From positions 1 through 64,000 of the forward strand of contig SUTQ01000003.1 in the NCBI GenBank assembly GCA_015062805.1: a DNA stretch of 64,000 nt, written 5' to 3'. Below the pieces are notes generated by a model. That model searched no databases. It had not been told where the DNA came from and saw only the letters and a program-made list of their open reading frames with translations. The position numbers were made by a program, and so were the translations under genes. Positions 17,205 through 26,171 of the stretch are shown here, one piece after another. The stretch's first letter is position 1, and every line of letters begins with the position of its first letter. The stretch comes from Methanosphaera stadtmanae (GTDB lineage: Archaea; Methanobacteriota; Methanobacteria; Methanobacteriales; Methanobacteriaceae).

Positions 17205-19007
17205 ATGGGGTTATCTGAAAGAATAATAGGATTAACAAAATACTTGGTAACCTTACCTAAAACAAAGATTTCCGTATTTCTAATATTGGTTGTGAGTATT
17301 GTAACTGGAGGAATAGTTAATTGTTTACAACCAGGCATGAGTATGGACTCTGTAGTTTATTCATTCCTCGACGGTGCTGCGACAACATTTTTCCTTTTTG
17401 GATTAACCACTATCGCATCAGGAGGATTAATACATACAACTGTGAATAAACTTAAAGGAAGGCACGTTAAGTTAAAACAGGCAATGTTCTTAGCATTTGT
17501 ATTTCTGTTAGTGACATGTTTCTTCTACATACTTGGAGCAATTATTTCATTATTTATTAAGGTTGACATTACATCCAACAGTTTAATGCTGGGAATGTTA
17601 TTTGGTTTTGCTGTTGAAACTTTAGTATTATGGTCAACCTCCAACATTAAATACATTGAAGGTGTCTTAATATCTGCAATACAACCTATTTTAACAATTA
17701 GTATGTGGATATTAATTAATAATTTGACATTAGCGACACCTGAAAATGTATATTCAATTTATATGAAAGCTATAATTGGAGCATTAGTACTTGCTATTGC
17801 AGTATATGCATTTGTAGCCATAATTGAATCACCTATTAAAAGTAACCTTGGTGTTGGTGGATTGGAATTACTTAGTTTATTTATTGCTCAAGTAACTGAA
17901 GGATCCATAGCTATGGAAGAAGTATTTAGTGAAATGGGAGAAAATATTGATACCATAGTATCATTAATTAGTTTTAAAACACAAAAAGGAATTAAAGCAA
18001 ATTATATTTCACCTTGTGTTCATCCAGGCCCTGTGGGAAATATTGGAGGAGGAAACTTACCAACAATAATGGCAAATCAATTAGATGACTTCTCAATTAT
18101 TGCACACGGAGCGGCTACACACGATTTTAATCCAGTCGCTTCAAAAGAAGTATCTAAGATTACAGAAGCAATTAATGAGGTATTACCTACATTAAACTAT
18201 TCAAATAAAGCAACAAAATTCCAGAGAGTTCAATATCAAGATTCAAAAATTGGAGTACAATTCTTTGATGAAGGAGCAATATTATTAAGTACATTCGCAC
18301 CAAAACCTGGAGATGATATTGATTATGGTGTAGGTTTATCCATGATTTATCAAACCAAATATGTTACTAACGTAAAAGATGTTGTACTGGTAGATTGTCA
18401 TAATTGTTTAAATGGTAATTATGAACGATTACTACCTGGACATAATAGAGTTCTTCAAATAGAAAACGCAATTGATAAAATAGAAAAACCAGAGATGTAT
18501 CCTATTAAAATGGGATATGCTTATAATCCACTAGATGAAATTCCAATAAAAGACGGAATTGGAGAAAGTGGAGTAAAAATAATGATTACAGAAGTAGATA
18601 ATCAAAAAATGTTGTATATAGTATTTGATGGAAATAATATGCAAACAGGATTTAGAGAAAAACTATTTGAAGCAGTATACAATGAATATCCTGACATTGA
18701 TATGATAGAAACAATGACAACAGACACACACATGGTTAACACCATCTCAGGTGGTGGATTAACAGTTGGATACAAACATTCGGATGAAATTATACAATCC
18801 GTTTTAGAACTAATACCAGAAGCATTGAATGATATGGAAGAAGTTAGCGTAGCATCTGCAACAGCAAGAGTAAACATTAAAACTCTTGGTCCCAACAACT
18901 CAACAGAGTTAGTAACTACTATATCATCAGTAGTTTCAGTGAGTAAATTATTAGCACCATTAGTATTTATAATTGCAGCTATAATTACCATTCTTTGGAT
19001 ATTTTAA
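17205..19007 (+). CDS. DUF2070 family membrane protein
   Basis: 600 residues; GGAGAAG lies seven bases before the ATG. About seven hydrophobic segments fill residues 20-215, followed by a soluble domain of about 350 residues and a last hydrophobic segment at the C-terminus (LLAPLVFIIAAIITILWIF). The soluble part has the family signatures SPCVHPGPVGNIGGGNLP, ATHDFNP, VDCHNC and TMTTDTHMVNT. These His/Asp/Cys positions look like a metal or hydrolase site. The family is known from archaea and is of unknown function. It is a single-gene unit. Confidence 0.88.
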   Translation: MGLSERIIGLTKYLVTLPKTKISVFLILVVSIVTGGIVNCLQPGMSMDSVVYSFLDGAATTFFLFGLTTIASGGLIHTTVNKLKGRHVKLKQAMFLAFVFLLVTCFFYILGAIISLFIKVDITSNSLMLGMLFGFAVETLVLWSTSNIKYIEGVLISAIQPILTISMWILINNLTLATPENVYSIYMKAIIGALVLAIAVYAFVAIIESPIKSNLGVGGLELLSLFIAQVTEGSIAMEEVFSEMGENIDTIVSLISFKTQKGIKANYISPCVHPGPVGNIGGGNLPTIMANQLDDFSIIAHGAATHDFNPVASKEVSKITEAINEVLPTLNYSNKATKFQRVQYQDSKIGVQFFDEGAILLSTFAPKPGDDIDYGVGLSMIYQTKYVTNVKDVVLVDCHNCLNGNYERLLPGHNRVLQIENAIDKIEKPEMYPIKMGYAYNPLDEIPIKDGIGESGVKIMITEVDNQKMLYIVFDGNNMQTGFREKLFEAVYNEYPDIDMIETMTTDTHMVNTISGGGLTVGYKHSDEIIQSVLELIPEALNDMEEVSVASATARVNIKTLGPNNSTELVTTISSVVSVSKLLAPLVFIIAAIITILWIF

Positions 19008-19087
19008 ATAACCTCCCACATTATTTACCTTTTAAAAAGCTTTTTTACTTAATAAAATTAAAATTCAAATAAAATAAAAATTTATAT

Positions 19088-19101
19088 ATATTTGAAAAAA
19101 A
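19088..19101 (+). promoter_or_regulatory. ATATTTGAAAAAAA motif upstream of rubrerythrin
   Basis: The same 14-mer, or longer, appears at 7951-7964 before the ArsR gene and 20256-20269 after the superoxide reductase gene; a variant with two more T bases is at 58054-58070 before an adhesin gene. Meaning unknown. Confidence 0.3.
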
Positions 19102-19173
19102 GATAAATAAAAACATATTGCATTAAAATAATTAAATTTTAATATAATATAATTTAATATAGGTGATTTTAAA

Positions 19174-19746
19174 ATGGTTAAAACATTAGAAAATTTATCC
19201 AAAGCATTTGTTGGCGAAAGTCAAGCAAGAAACAGATACACAATGTATTCAAAAATAGCAAAAAAAGAAGGATTTGAAAAAATTGCTGAAATTTTCCTTT
19301 TAACAGCAGACAACGAATTCCAACACGCAAAAGTATTATTCAAAATGATACAAGAATTAAAAGAAGATGTTGACTGCATAGATATCCCAACAAGTGTAGG
19401 ATTCACTTACGGAACCACAGCAGAAAATTTAAAAGCAGCTGCTGAAGGTGAAAATGAAGAAGCAACATCAATGTACCCTGAATTTGCAGATATAGCTGAT
19501 GAAGAAGGATTCCCTGTTATTGCAACCAGATTAAGAAATATCGGATTAGTAGAAGCACACCACGAAGAAAGATACCGAAAATTATTAGCTATGGTTGAAG
19601 GAGATACATTCTTCAACAGATCAGAAGAAATTACATGGGTATGTAGAAAATGTGGTTTCGTATACAAAGGAGAAAAACCACCTGAAGTATGTCCTATTTG
19701 TGAACATCCATCAGCATACTTCGAATTATCACAAGAAGATTTCTAG
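19174..19746 (+). CDS. rbr: Rubrerythrin
   Basis: 190 residues, normal length. The N-terminal ferritin-like di-iron domain shows LSKAFVGESQARNRYTMYSKIA, DNEFQHAKVLFKM, and the second Glu/His helix IGLVEAHHEERYRKLL; the C-terminal rubredoxin-like domain has WVCRKCGFVYKG and EVCPICEHP, giving four Cys for one iron. It reduces hydrogen peroxide to water in the cytoplasm of anaerobes. AGGTGAT precedes the ATG. The superoxide reductase gene follows after 50 bp, with a hairpin between, and a rubredoxin gene lies 1.8 kb away. Confidence 0.96.
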   Translation: MVKTLENLSKAFVGESQARNRYTMYSKIAKKEGFEKIAEIFLLTADNEFQHAKVLFKMIQELKEDVDCIDIPTSVGFTYGTTAENLKAAAEGENEEATSMYPEFADIADEEGFPVIATRLRNIGLVEAHHEERYRKLLAMVEGDTFFNRSEEITWVCRKCGFVYKGEKPPEVCPICEHPSAYFELSQEDF

Positions 19747-19762
19747 ATTGTTAAAAACAATC
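19746..19762 (+). terminator. Hairpin between rubrerythrin and superoxide reductase genes
   Basis: GATTGTT-AAA-AACAATC, a perfect 7-bp stem beginning at the rubrerythrin stop codon, followed by A-rich then T-rich sequence. It could end or reduce transcription before the next gene. Confidence 0.45.
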
Positions 19763-19796
19763 AAAAATACTTTTTATAATTCATGGAGTTGATAAA

Positions 19797-20171
19797 ATGG
19801 CAGATTTTGATAAAACAAGTATCGTACTATGTAAAAACAGCGGTAATGTAATAGAAATTATTAAACCAGGAAATGATGTTGATGTTTCTGAATTAAATGT
19901 TATAGAAGCAAAAACAGAAGGTGAAGGTGCTCCTAAACACGTACCTATTGTTACAAGATTAGAATGTGGATACCATGTAAAAGTTGGAGAAGTAGAACAT
20001 CCAATGGATGAAGATCACTACATCGCAATGATTGAATTAATTGCCGATGGTCAAATCCACAAACAATACTTAAATCCTGGAGATAAACCTGAAGCTTATT
20101 TCCAAATCCCTGAAGCAAAATGTGTAGAAGCAAGAGAATTCTGTACCCTCCACGGACTTTGGAAAGCTTAA
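19797..20171 (+). CDS. sor: Superoxide reductase (neelaredoxin type)
   Basis: 124 residues. It has the single-iron centre of superoxide reductase: His48 in KHVP, His68 in EHPM, His74 in DHY, and Cys116 with His119 in FCTLHGLW. The N-terminus lacks the four-Cys desulforedoxin domain (only Cys12 is present), so this is the one-iron form. GGAGTTGAT precedes the ATG. It reduces superoxide to peroxide, which the upstream rubrerythrin can then remove; rubredoxin is the usual electron donor. Confidence 0.95.
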   Translation: MADFDKTSIVLCKNSGNVIEIIKPGNDVDVSELNVIEAKTEGEGAPKHVPIVTRLECGYHVKVGEVEHPMDEDHYIAMIELIADGQIHKQYLNPGDKPEAYFQIPEAKCVEAREFCTLHGLWKA

Positions 20172-20408
20172 ATACTTTCTATTTTCTTTTTTTTTATAAT
20201 ATTTATTTAATATTCTATTTTTAAATAATTCTGATTTTAGATGAAAATTTAATATATATTTGAAAAAAAATGATTATAATAAATTAATTACACTAAAAAT
20301 AAATCTATTTTTAAAAAGAAATGAATTGAAAATGATATGATTAACAAAGTTTGAATATGATTTAAAAAAAAAATAGCTGAAGAAAAAAAGTAGTTTTTTT
20401 TGTAATTC
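20172..20408. other. AT-rich gap between convergent genes
   Basis: 237 bp with no gene seen. It contains one copy of the ATATTTGAAAAAAA motif (20256-20269). Either strand could contain terminators, but no good hairpin was found. Confidence 0.4.
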
Positions 20409-21311
20409 TTATTCTAGTTGTTCTTTTTCTTTAACTGTAATGATATATTCTAACATTTCATCAATAGTTGTTGTTACACCAATATTTTCGATAACTGGAA
20501 TATTATTCTTTTTAGCAACTCCAACTATGTAATCATGGGTTTTTCTAATTGATGTAAAGTGCTTTAAATATCTTTTTAATGGTCTTCTTGCCCATAATCG
20601 TCTACATCTTGAATAGAATCTTCCTTTATGAATTTCTTCATCACTTAATGCCAGTACAAACATGTAAACATTTGGTCTTTCCAATAATTCTTCATCAATA
20701 AATCCAGGTACAATATGAACTCCTTCAATTACAATACTGATACCTTCTTTAATTGAACGTTCAATTACTCCAGTTAACCCCACATTAACTGTTTCTACAT
20801 GATCTTTAAAACCAAGCAATGTTTTATCAAATTCTGGTGGTGCTGGAGTTTTTAATGCTTCTTCTGCAGTATAACTTGATTCAAATAATGTGGGACATAA
20901 TTCTTTTGAAACCATTTTACGCATTACTTCACGAATCATATCTGTACTTAGCATGTTTTTTATACCAAGTTTACTTGCAAGTTCAAAGGAAATTGAAGAT
21001 GTTCCTATTCCTGATGCCCCACCGATTAATATAATTAATGGATCTTTTGATCTTCTGATTTGTTTCCATACCACATATTTTTTTGCAAGTACAGGATCTT
21101 CTTTTTCTAACCTTAATCTAACAGTTCTAATTAAATCAGATATTGAAATGATTTCCGTGCCGTCTTTTTGAATTGATTCTTCTATTTCGGATGCTATCTC
21201 ATATGCTTTGGTTGGGTCTACTTCTGATCGAATCAAAGATTTTGAAAGTATACCTTTTGAAAATGGCTCTCTATATTTTTTTCCACCTACTTCTCCTTCA
21301 ACTATTAACAT
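20409..21311 (-). CDS. pgk2: 2-phosphoglycerate kinase
   Basis: 300 residues. Residues 1-85 form an ATP-cone-like regulatory domain ([24 protein letters not shown]); a P-loop [10 protein letters not shown] follows at about residue 98, then [13 protein letters not shown] and [11 protein letters not shown]. This order is that of archaeal 2-phosphoglycerate kinase, which makes 2,3-diphosphoglycerate, precursor of cyclic 2,3-diphosphoglycerate in Methanobacteriales. The start has GGTGGTGA upstream. The phosphoglycerate mutase gene at 30175 acts on the same substrate, but is 9 kb away. Confidence 0.92.
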   Translation of the reverse strand: MLIVEGEVGGKKYREPFSKGILSKSLIRSEVDPTKAYEIASEIEESIQKDGTEIISISDLIRTVRLRLEKEDPVLAKKYVVWKQIRRSKDPLIILIGGASGIGTSSISFELASKLGIKNMLSTDMIREVMRKMVSKELCPTLFESSYTAEEALKTPAPPEFDKTLLGFKDHVETVNVGLTGVIERSIKEGISIVIEGVHIVPGFIDEELLERPNVYMFVLALSDEEIHKGRFYSRCRRLWARRPLKRYLKHFTSIRKTHDYIVGVAKKNNIPVIENIGVTTTIDEMLEYIITVKEKEQLE

Positions 21312-21534
21312 ATTTTTTCACCACCTTTAATGTTGTTAAAAATAATAAAAACTATAATCAAATAGTTATTTGTATATTATTAAATATATCTTTATGTTAA
21401 TATATAATTTTTTAAAAATAATTACAATTAAAATGATAAATATTATTAATTATTTCATAATTATTAGATTTTAAATATACAAAAATAGTTAAAAAGAAGG
21501 TTATGGTTAGTAATTTTAAAATTTACTAAATTAT

Positions 21535-21693
21535 TTAAGCTTCTTGGAACATGTCTTTTGTTGCACCACATAATGGGCATTTCCAATCATCAGGTAAATC
21601 TTCAAATAAAGTTCCTGGCTCAATACCATGAGCTGCATCACCTTTTTCTGAATCGTATACCCAACCACATAACATACATTTATATTTTGCCAT
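21535..21693 (-). CDS. rub: Rubredoxin
   Basis: 52 residues, too short for many gene finders. The protein begins [19 protein letters not shown] and continues with the typical [21 protein letters not shown], giving the two CxxC pairs that bind one iron. GGAGTGAT precedes the ATG. It starts 69 bp after the stop of the DtxR-type regulator gene, so both may be on one transcript. It is the likely electron donor to the rubrerythrin and superoxide reductase encoded 1.4-2.5 kb away. Confidence 0.97.
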   Translation of the reverse strand: MAKYKCMLCGWVYDSEKGDAAHGIEPGTLFEDLPDDWKCPLCGATKDMFQEA

Positions 21694-21762
21694 AAAATCA
21701 CTCCATATTTATTAATATTAATTATTTATTTTCTTAATTAATATAGTTATCATTAATGCATT

Positions 21763-22479
21763 TTATTCTAAAAGTACAAAAAGATTATTGGTTGATTCTT
21801 TATTTAGAAGTAATTCTTTACCATCGACTAAGACTTTAACAGGACCATTTAATGGAGAAGAACTAATTAATGTAATTTCAGTTTCTAATGTAATCCCATT
21901 ATCTAAAAATTCTTTGAGATCTTCATTACTACCCCGAATAAATTTAATTTTTCCAACTTGATTAGGCACCATATTTCCTACAGCCACTAAGTTTTCTATT
22001 CTTTTTGGAATTTCCTCTATATTATGAATTTTTGAACATTCATAACAAGTTGGTATATCCAAACTACATATTGGTATTATATTATGATCATCCGGGCATT
22101 CATCAGGATAATTTAACAATTGACACATTTTTCTTTCGGCTTCATCGGATAATGAATGTTCCATTGCACAAGCTTGTTCATGTAAATCTTCTACGTCGAT
22201 ACCTAAAGTATTATACAAAAATGTTTCAAGTAATCTGTGTTTACGAACTATGCTCCTAGCTATTTTAAAACCTTTATCAGTTAATTTAACTCCTTTGTAT
22301 TGATAGTAATTAACATAACCTTCTTCTTCTAATTTTTTAAGCATTTGTGTTACACTACCTGGAGCTATTCCTAAATCCTTAGAAATTTCTGTAGTCTTAG
22401 CCATACCCTCTGAAAGACTTTTTTTGTATATTGTTTCCAAATATTCCTCAACATTTTCACTAATAGTTTTTCCATGCAT
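21763..22479 (-). CDS. DtxR/MntR-family metal-dependent regulator with FeoA-like domain
   Basis: 238 residues. Residues 1-65 are a winged helix (ENVEEYLETIYKKS, DLGIAPGSVTQMLKKLEEEGYVNY, GVKLTDKG); residues 70-125 are the dimerisation/metal domain (IVRKHRLLETFL-LGID, HEQACAMEHSLSDEAERKM) with the expected Cys/Glu/His ligands; the last 70 residues look like an SH3-like FeoA domain. Between them is an insert with four Cys (CPDDHNIIPICSLDIPTCYEC), also seen in other archaeal relatives as I recall, which may bind metal. It probably senses Fe(II) or Mn(II). A palindrome ATAGT-A-ACTAT lies 25 bp before the start. Confidence 0.9.
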   Translation of the reverse strand: MHGKTISENVEEYLETIYKKSLSEGMAKTTEISKDLGIAPGSVTQMLKKLEEEGYVNYYQYKGVKLTDKGFKIARSIVRKHRLLETFLYNTLGIDVEDLHEQACAMEHSLSDEAERKMCQLLNYPDECPDDHNIIPICSLDIPTCYECSKIHNIEEIPKRIENLVAVGNMVPNQVGKIKFIRGSNEDLKEFLDNGITLETEITLISSSPLNGPVKVLVDGKELLLNKESTNNLFVLLE

Positions 22480-22503
22480 TTTAAAACACTCAAATAATAT
22501 TTG

Positions 22504-22514
22504 ATAGTAACTAT
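22504..22514. promoter_or_regulatory. Palindrome ATAGT-A-ACTAT before the DtxR-type gene
   Basis: An 11-bp palindrome 25 bp upstream of the start, between the acyl-CoA synthetase stop and this gene. Position suits autoregulation. Confidence 0.35.
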
Positions 22515-22568
22515 TTATATTTATAGAATCAAATTATATAAATTTATTTTCATTATTAACAGAAAAAA

Positions 22569-24038
22569 TCATAACAATTTAGATTTTAAATCTCTTCTAA
22601 GTAACTTCCAATTGTTTACACGTGGCAATTCCTTAACTGTGAATATTTTTCTAGGAATTTTATATCTGGCCAGGTTTTCCTTTGCATATTCTATCAAACC
22701 ATCTTCATCTTCACCATCTTTCCAGATAACTGCTGCTGCAGGAATTTCACCCCTGTGTTCATGAGGAATACTGAATATTGCTATTTCATCCACTGAATCA
22801 TAAGCTATCAAAACTTCTTCAACTTCAGTAGGATATATTTTCCATCCAGACATGATTATCATATCTTTTTTACGATCTGTAATAAATAATCTTTTATTAT
22901 CATCCAAATAACCAATATCACCTGATAAATACCATCCATCAGAAGTGAATGTTTCTTTATTAGCTTCAGGTTTATTCCAATATCCTTTGGCAGTTGATGG
23001 TCCTCTTAATGCAATCTCTCCCTGTTCGTTTAAACCAAGTTCTATTTTAGGATTTTCCGTGTCAACAATTTTTATTTCTGTAAAACAAACTGGATGTCCA
23101 ACACTTTCATATCTATCTGCTGAAGCATAATCTTCTGGCCTTATGACTGTTCCAGTTCCAATAACTATTGTTTCTGATGATCCATAAGCATTTAGAATAG
23201 GTATTCCATATTTTTTATAAAATTTTTTCCAAGTATCTTGATGTAATGGACCCCCACCAGATATCATGCTTTTAACCGAGTATAACTTATTTGAAACTAA
23301 CTTTGGATTTGATACAATTGAATGTATAACCGGTGGCATTCCTGTTGCATGTGTAACTTTATTTTCAAAAATTATGTCAAGATATTCTGGAAAAGTGTAT
23401 GAATTTTTAGTAATGCACAATGCTGCAGTTCTCAAAGCTGCAATTGCCCATGAAATACCCACATGTGCCATAGGATATATACAAAACATTACACTATCCT
23501 GTGTCATCTTAAGAACATCGCATTCATTTTGTATTGCACTAAACCAGTTACCATGAGTTAACATAGCACCTTTCGGTTTTCCAGTTGTACCACTAGTATA
23601 TTGTAACTGACATAAATCATCCCAAGAAGTATTTGCTGCTTCCAGTATCTCCTCATCTTTATATTGGTCAAGTTCAGGTATAATATAACAATCAACATTC
23701 AATTCTGGAATTTTTTCATCTGTAATTATTAATTTTGCTCCAGAATCTTCAAGATAATATCTTAGTTCAGGAATAGTATAAATTCTATTAGTTGGTACTG
23801 CAACTGCTCCTATCCTCCATAATGCCAGGAAAGAAAACAAGTATTCCGGAGAATTATTTAAATAAATTAGAACTCTATCTCCTTTTTCAATTCCCAAATC
23901 AATTAATGTTCTACCCAAATGAGAAATAATTCCGAGGATATCCCTTGAATTATATCTCATTCCACGGTCTATTGAGTAGTACACTGGTTTATCTAACCGA
24001 CATGAATTTGCATCTAAAAATGTTGTTACATTAATCAT
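22569..24038 (-). CDS. AMP-forming acyl-CoA synthetase family protein
   Basis: 489 residues. ANL-superfamily motifs occur in order: QYTSGTTGKPKGAMLTHGN (phosphate loop), AYGSSET, GWYLSGDIGYLDD, ITDRKKDMIIMSGWKIYPTEVEE (hinge), and near the end LPRVNNWKLLRRDL, where the catalytic Lys is kept although the usual T-G before it is N-W. It activates a carboxylic acid to an acyl-AMP and acyl-CoA; which acid cannot be told. It is slightly shorter than bacterial long-chain enzymes. AAAGGAT precedes the ATG. Confidence 0.88.
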   Translation of the reverse strand: MINVTTFLDANSCRLDKPVYYSIDRGMRYNSRDILGIISHLGRTLIDLGIEKGDRVLIYLNNSPEYLFSFLALWRIGAVAVPTNRIYTIPELRYYLEDSGAKLIITDEKIPELNVDCYIIPELDQYKDEEILEAANTSWDDLCQLQYTSGTTGKPKGAMLTHGNWFSAIQNECDVLKMTQDSVMFCIYPMAHVGISWAIAALRTAALCITKNSYTFPEYLDIIFENKVTHATGMPPVIHSIVSNPKLVSNKLYSVKSMISGGGPLHQDTWKKFYKKYGIPILNAYGSSETIVIGTGTVIRPEDYASADRYESVGHPVCFTEIKIVDTENPKIELGLNEQGEIALRGPSTAKGYWNKPEANKETFTSDGWYLSGDIGYLDDNKRLFITDRKKDMIIMSGWKIYPTEVEEVLIAYDSVDEIAIFSIPHEHRGEIPAAAVIWKDGEDEDGLIEYAKENLARYKIPRKIFTVKELPRVNNWKLLRRDLKSKLL

Positions 24039-24137
24039 AGTTTTTAATCCTTTGTTGTATTAGCTATAATTAATCTTTGTAATTTTTAGTATAAGTTTTT
24101 TAAAATTAAATGTTAAAAAAAAGTTTAAAAAAATTTT

Positions 24138-24157
24138 TAATTCTACGGAGAGAATTA
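24138..24157 (-). terminator. Terminator after cysK
   Basis: On the minus strand TAATTCT-CTCCGT-AGAATTA forms a perfect 7-bp stem with a 6-base loop, 29 bp after the cysK stop, followed by a T-rich run. Confidence 0.6.
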
Positions 24158-24185
24158 ATAAAAAAAAATAAAGTAATAAAATTGA

Positions 24186-25148
24186 TTAGTAATATAATTC
24201 TGCCAACCAATCAACACTAAGATACCTTTCACCAGTATCTGGCAATATTGCTACAATTGTTTTTCCTTTATTTTCAGGTCGTTTTGCTAATTCAATAGCT
24301 GCATGTATTGCAGCACCAGATGAAATTCCTGCAAGTATTCCTTCTTTTTGTGCTAGATTTATTGTTCCTTGTCCGGCATCTTCATCTTCAACTGTAATTA
24401 CTTCATCTACCAAATCCAAATCCAAATTATCTGCTACAAATCCGGGACTGATTCCTTGGATTTTATGAGGACCTTTTAGACCTTTTGAAATTATAGGGGA
24501 AGAAGCTGCTTCAACAACCACTAATTTAAAGTCTTCTTTTTTAGGTTTTATTGCTCTTGCTATTCCTGTAGCTGTTCCACCAGTTCCTGCTGCTGAAACA
24601 ACAATATCAACATTTCCATCAGTATCCCAATATATTTCTTCTCCAGTTAATATTTCATGCACTTTTGGATTTGCTTTGTTTTCAAACTGTTGTAATATGA
24701 ATGAATTTTCAATTTCTTCATGTATTCTGTTTGCTTCTTCAATTGCTCCTGGTATCCCTTTGGAAGCCGGTGTTTCAATTAATTCTGCTCCAAATATTTT
24801 TATTAATTTTTTTCTTTCTTCTGAAAAATTTTCGGGTAATAAAATTTTTAATTTATACCCTTTTGCAGCTGCAGCAAACGCTAAACCTATTCCAGTATTT
24901 CCACTTGTAGGTTCTATCAACACGGTATCCTTATTAATTTTTCCTTCTTTCTCTGCCTCTTCTATTAATGATACTGCAACTCTATCCTTAACACTGCTCA
25001 CAGGGTTAAATGATTCAACCTTTACAAGTACTTCAGCATCCAAACCTTCAGTTAATTTGTTGATTCTTACCAAAGGGGTATTTCCTATTGTTTCAGTAAT
25101 ATCATTTGCTATAGGTTTTTTAATTACTTTTATATTTTCAATTGCCAT
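24186..25148 (-). CDS. cysK: Cysteine synthase (O-acetylserine sulfhydrylase)
   Basis: 320 residues. PLP-fold type II: IGNTPLVRIN, NPVSSVKDRVA with the Schiff-base Lys, EPTSGNTGIGLAF, AAGTGGTATGIARA for the phosphate, GISPGFV and the closing GISSGAAIHAA and PDTGERYLS. This is the bacterial-type route from O-acetylserine and sulfide to cysteine, not the tRNA-dependent route of many methanogens. GGAAGTGAAAG precedes the ATG. It is divergent from cysE, which supplies O-acetylserine; matched palindromes lie between them. Confidence 0.96.
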   Translation of the reverse strand: MAIENIKVIKKPIANDITETIGNTPLVRINKLTEGLDAEVLVKVESFNPVSSVKDRVAVSLIEEAEKEGKINKDTVLIEPTSGNTGIGLAFAAAAKGYKLKILLPENFSEERKKLIKIFGAELIETPASKGIPGAIEEANRIHEEIENSFILQQFENKANPKVHEILTGEEIYWDTDGNVDIVVSAAGTGGTATGIARAIKPKKEDFKLVVVEAASSPIISKGLKGPHKIQGISPGFVADNLDLDLVDEVITVEDEDAGQGTINLAQKEGILAGISSGAAIHAAIELAKRPENKGKTIVAILPDTGERYLSVDWLAELYY

Positions 25149-25246
25149 TCTTTCACTTCCATATTATTATTCATAGCTATTATTAGTTTATTGTTCATCA
25201 TTTAAGTAATAAATTAAATTCATTCTTTTTTAAAAAAATAAAAAAC

Positions 25247-25259
25247 ATAACATTGTTAT
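25247..25259. promoter_or_regulatory. Palindrome ATAACA-T-TGTTAT
   Basis: Perfect 6-bp arms around one central base, 98 bp from the cysK start. Same half-sites as the palindrome at 25354-25369. Confidence 0.55.
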
Positions 25260-25353
25260 ATATTTTTTGTAAAAAAAAAACAAACACAATCATTATACTA
25301 TTATAATCAATTTATTAGTCTACAATAAAAATTTAGTCATCAACATATATAAA

Positions 25354-25369
25354 TATAACGATTGTTATA
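25354..25369. promoter_or_regulatory. Palindrome TATAAC-GATT-GTTATA
   Basis: Perfect 6-bp arms with a 4-base spacer, 88 bp from the cysE start; its AT-rich left arm could overlap a TATA box. The half-site ATAAC matches that of 25247-25259. A shared sulfur- or cysteine-responsive repressor is inferred. Confidence 0.55.
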
Positions 25370-25457
25370 TTATTAACTATAGTCATAAAATAAATAGAAT
25401 TAAATATAAAAATATATAAAGAAAAGAATTTTAAAACAATTAAAAGGGATTAAATAC

Positions 25458-26168
25458 ATGTTTGAAGGAATGAAAGAAGACATAAAAACCGTTTTCTCAA
25501 ATGATCCTGCTGCAAAAAGCACTATAGAAGTAATATTATGTTATCCAGGATTACATGCTATTTGGTTACATAAATTAGCACATTGGTTTTGGAAAAAAAA
25601 TCATCTTCTAATTGGACGATACATCTCACACATTAACCGTTTTTTAACAGGAATTGAAATACATCCTGGTGCAACAATAGGAAGAAGATTCTTTATTGAT
25701 CATGGAATGGGAGTAGTTATCGGTGAAACGACAATAGTAGGAGATGATGTGCTTCTTTACAAAGGTGTAGTATTGGGTGGAACTAGTCTTGAAAGTAAAA
25801 AAAGACATCCAACTATAGGAAACAATGTAGTAGTCGGAACAAATGCAATAGTTCTTGGTGATATCGAAATAGGAGAAAACTGTAAAATAGGTGCAGGTTC
25901 AGTAGTTACAAAACCAGCACCACCAGGTTCAACTATTGTTGGAATTCCGGGAAGAACATTAGAATCTATAAAAGAACAAAGCAAAAATACTCACGACTTA
26001 GAACACGGAAAAATACCGGACCCAATTACAGACATACTTAATACAATTATTAGAAGACAAGAAGAACTTGAAGAAATCGTTTACCATGAAAATCGTTCTG
26101 AGGAAGATAGAGAAATAATGTATAAGGAATTAAAAGAATTAACAAAAAAATATGATAAAGATGAGTAA
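25458..26168 (+). CDS. cysE: Serine O-acetyltransferase
   Basis: 236 residues. The N-terminal helical part has [19 protein letters not shown]; the rest is a left-handed beta-helix with hexapeptide repeats, including [20 protein letters not shown] with the catalytic His, [21 protein letters not shown] and GAGSVV. It makes O-acetylserine from serine and acetyl-CoA. The C-terminal tail after the helix is long and charged ([21 protein letters not shown]). GGGATT precedes the ATG. It is divergent from cysK and both probably came from bacteria. Confidence 0.95.
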   Translation: MFEGMKEDIKTVFSNDPAAKSTIEVILCYPGLHAIWLHKLAHWFWKKNHLLIGRYISHINRFLTGIEIHPGATIGRRFFIDHGMGVVIGETTIVGDDVLLYKGVVLGGTSLESKKRHPTIGNNVVVGTNAIVLGDIEIGENCKIGAGSVVTKPAPPGSTIVGIPGRTLESIKEQSKNTHDLEHGKIPDPITDILNTIIRRQEELEEIVYHENRSEEDREIMYKELKELTKKYDKDE

Positions 26169-26171
26169 ACT

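Larger units (their letters stand above)
25149..25457. promoter_or_regulatory. cysK-cysE divergent control region
   Basis: 309 bp without a gene, holding both promoters and two related palindromes described separately (25247-25259 and 25354-25369). Confidence 0.6.
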
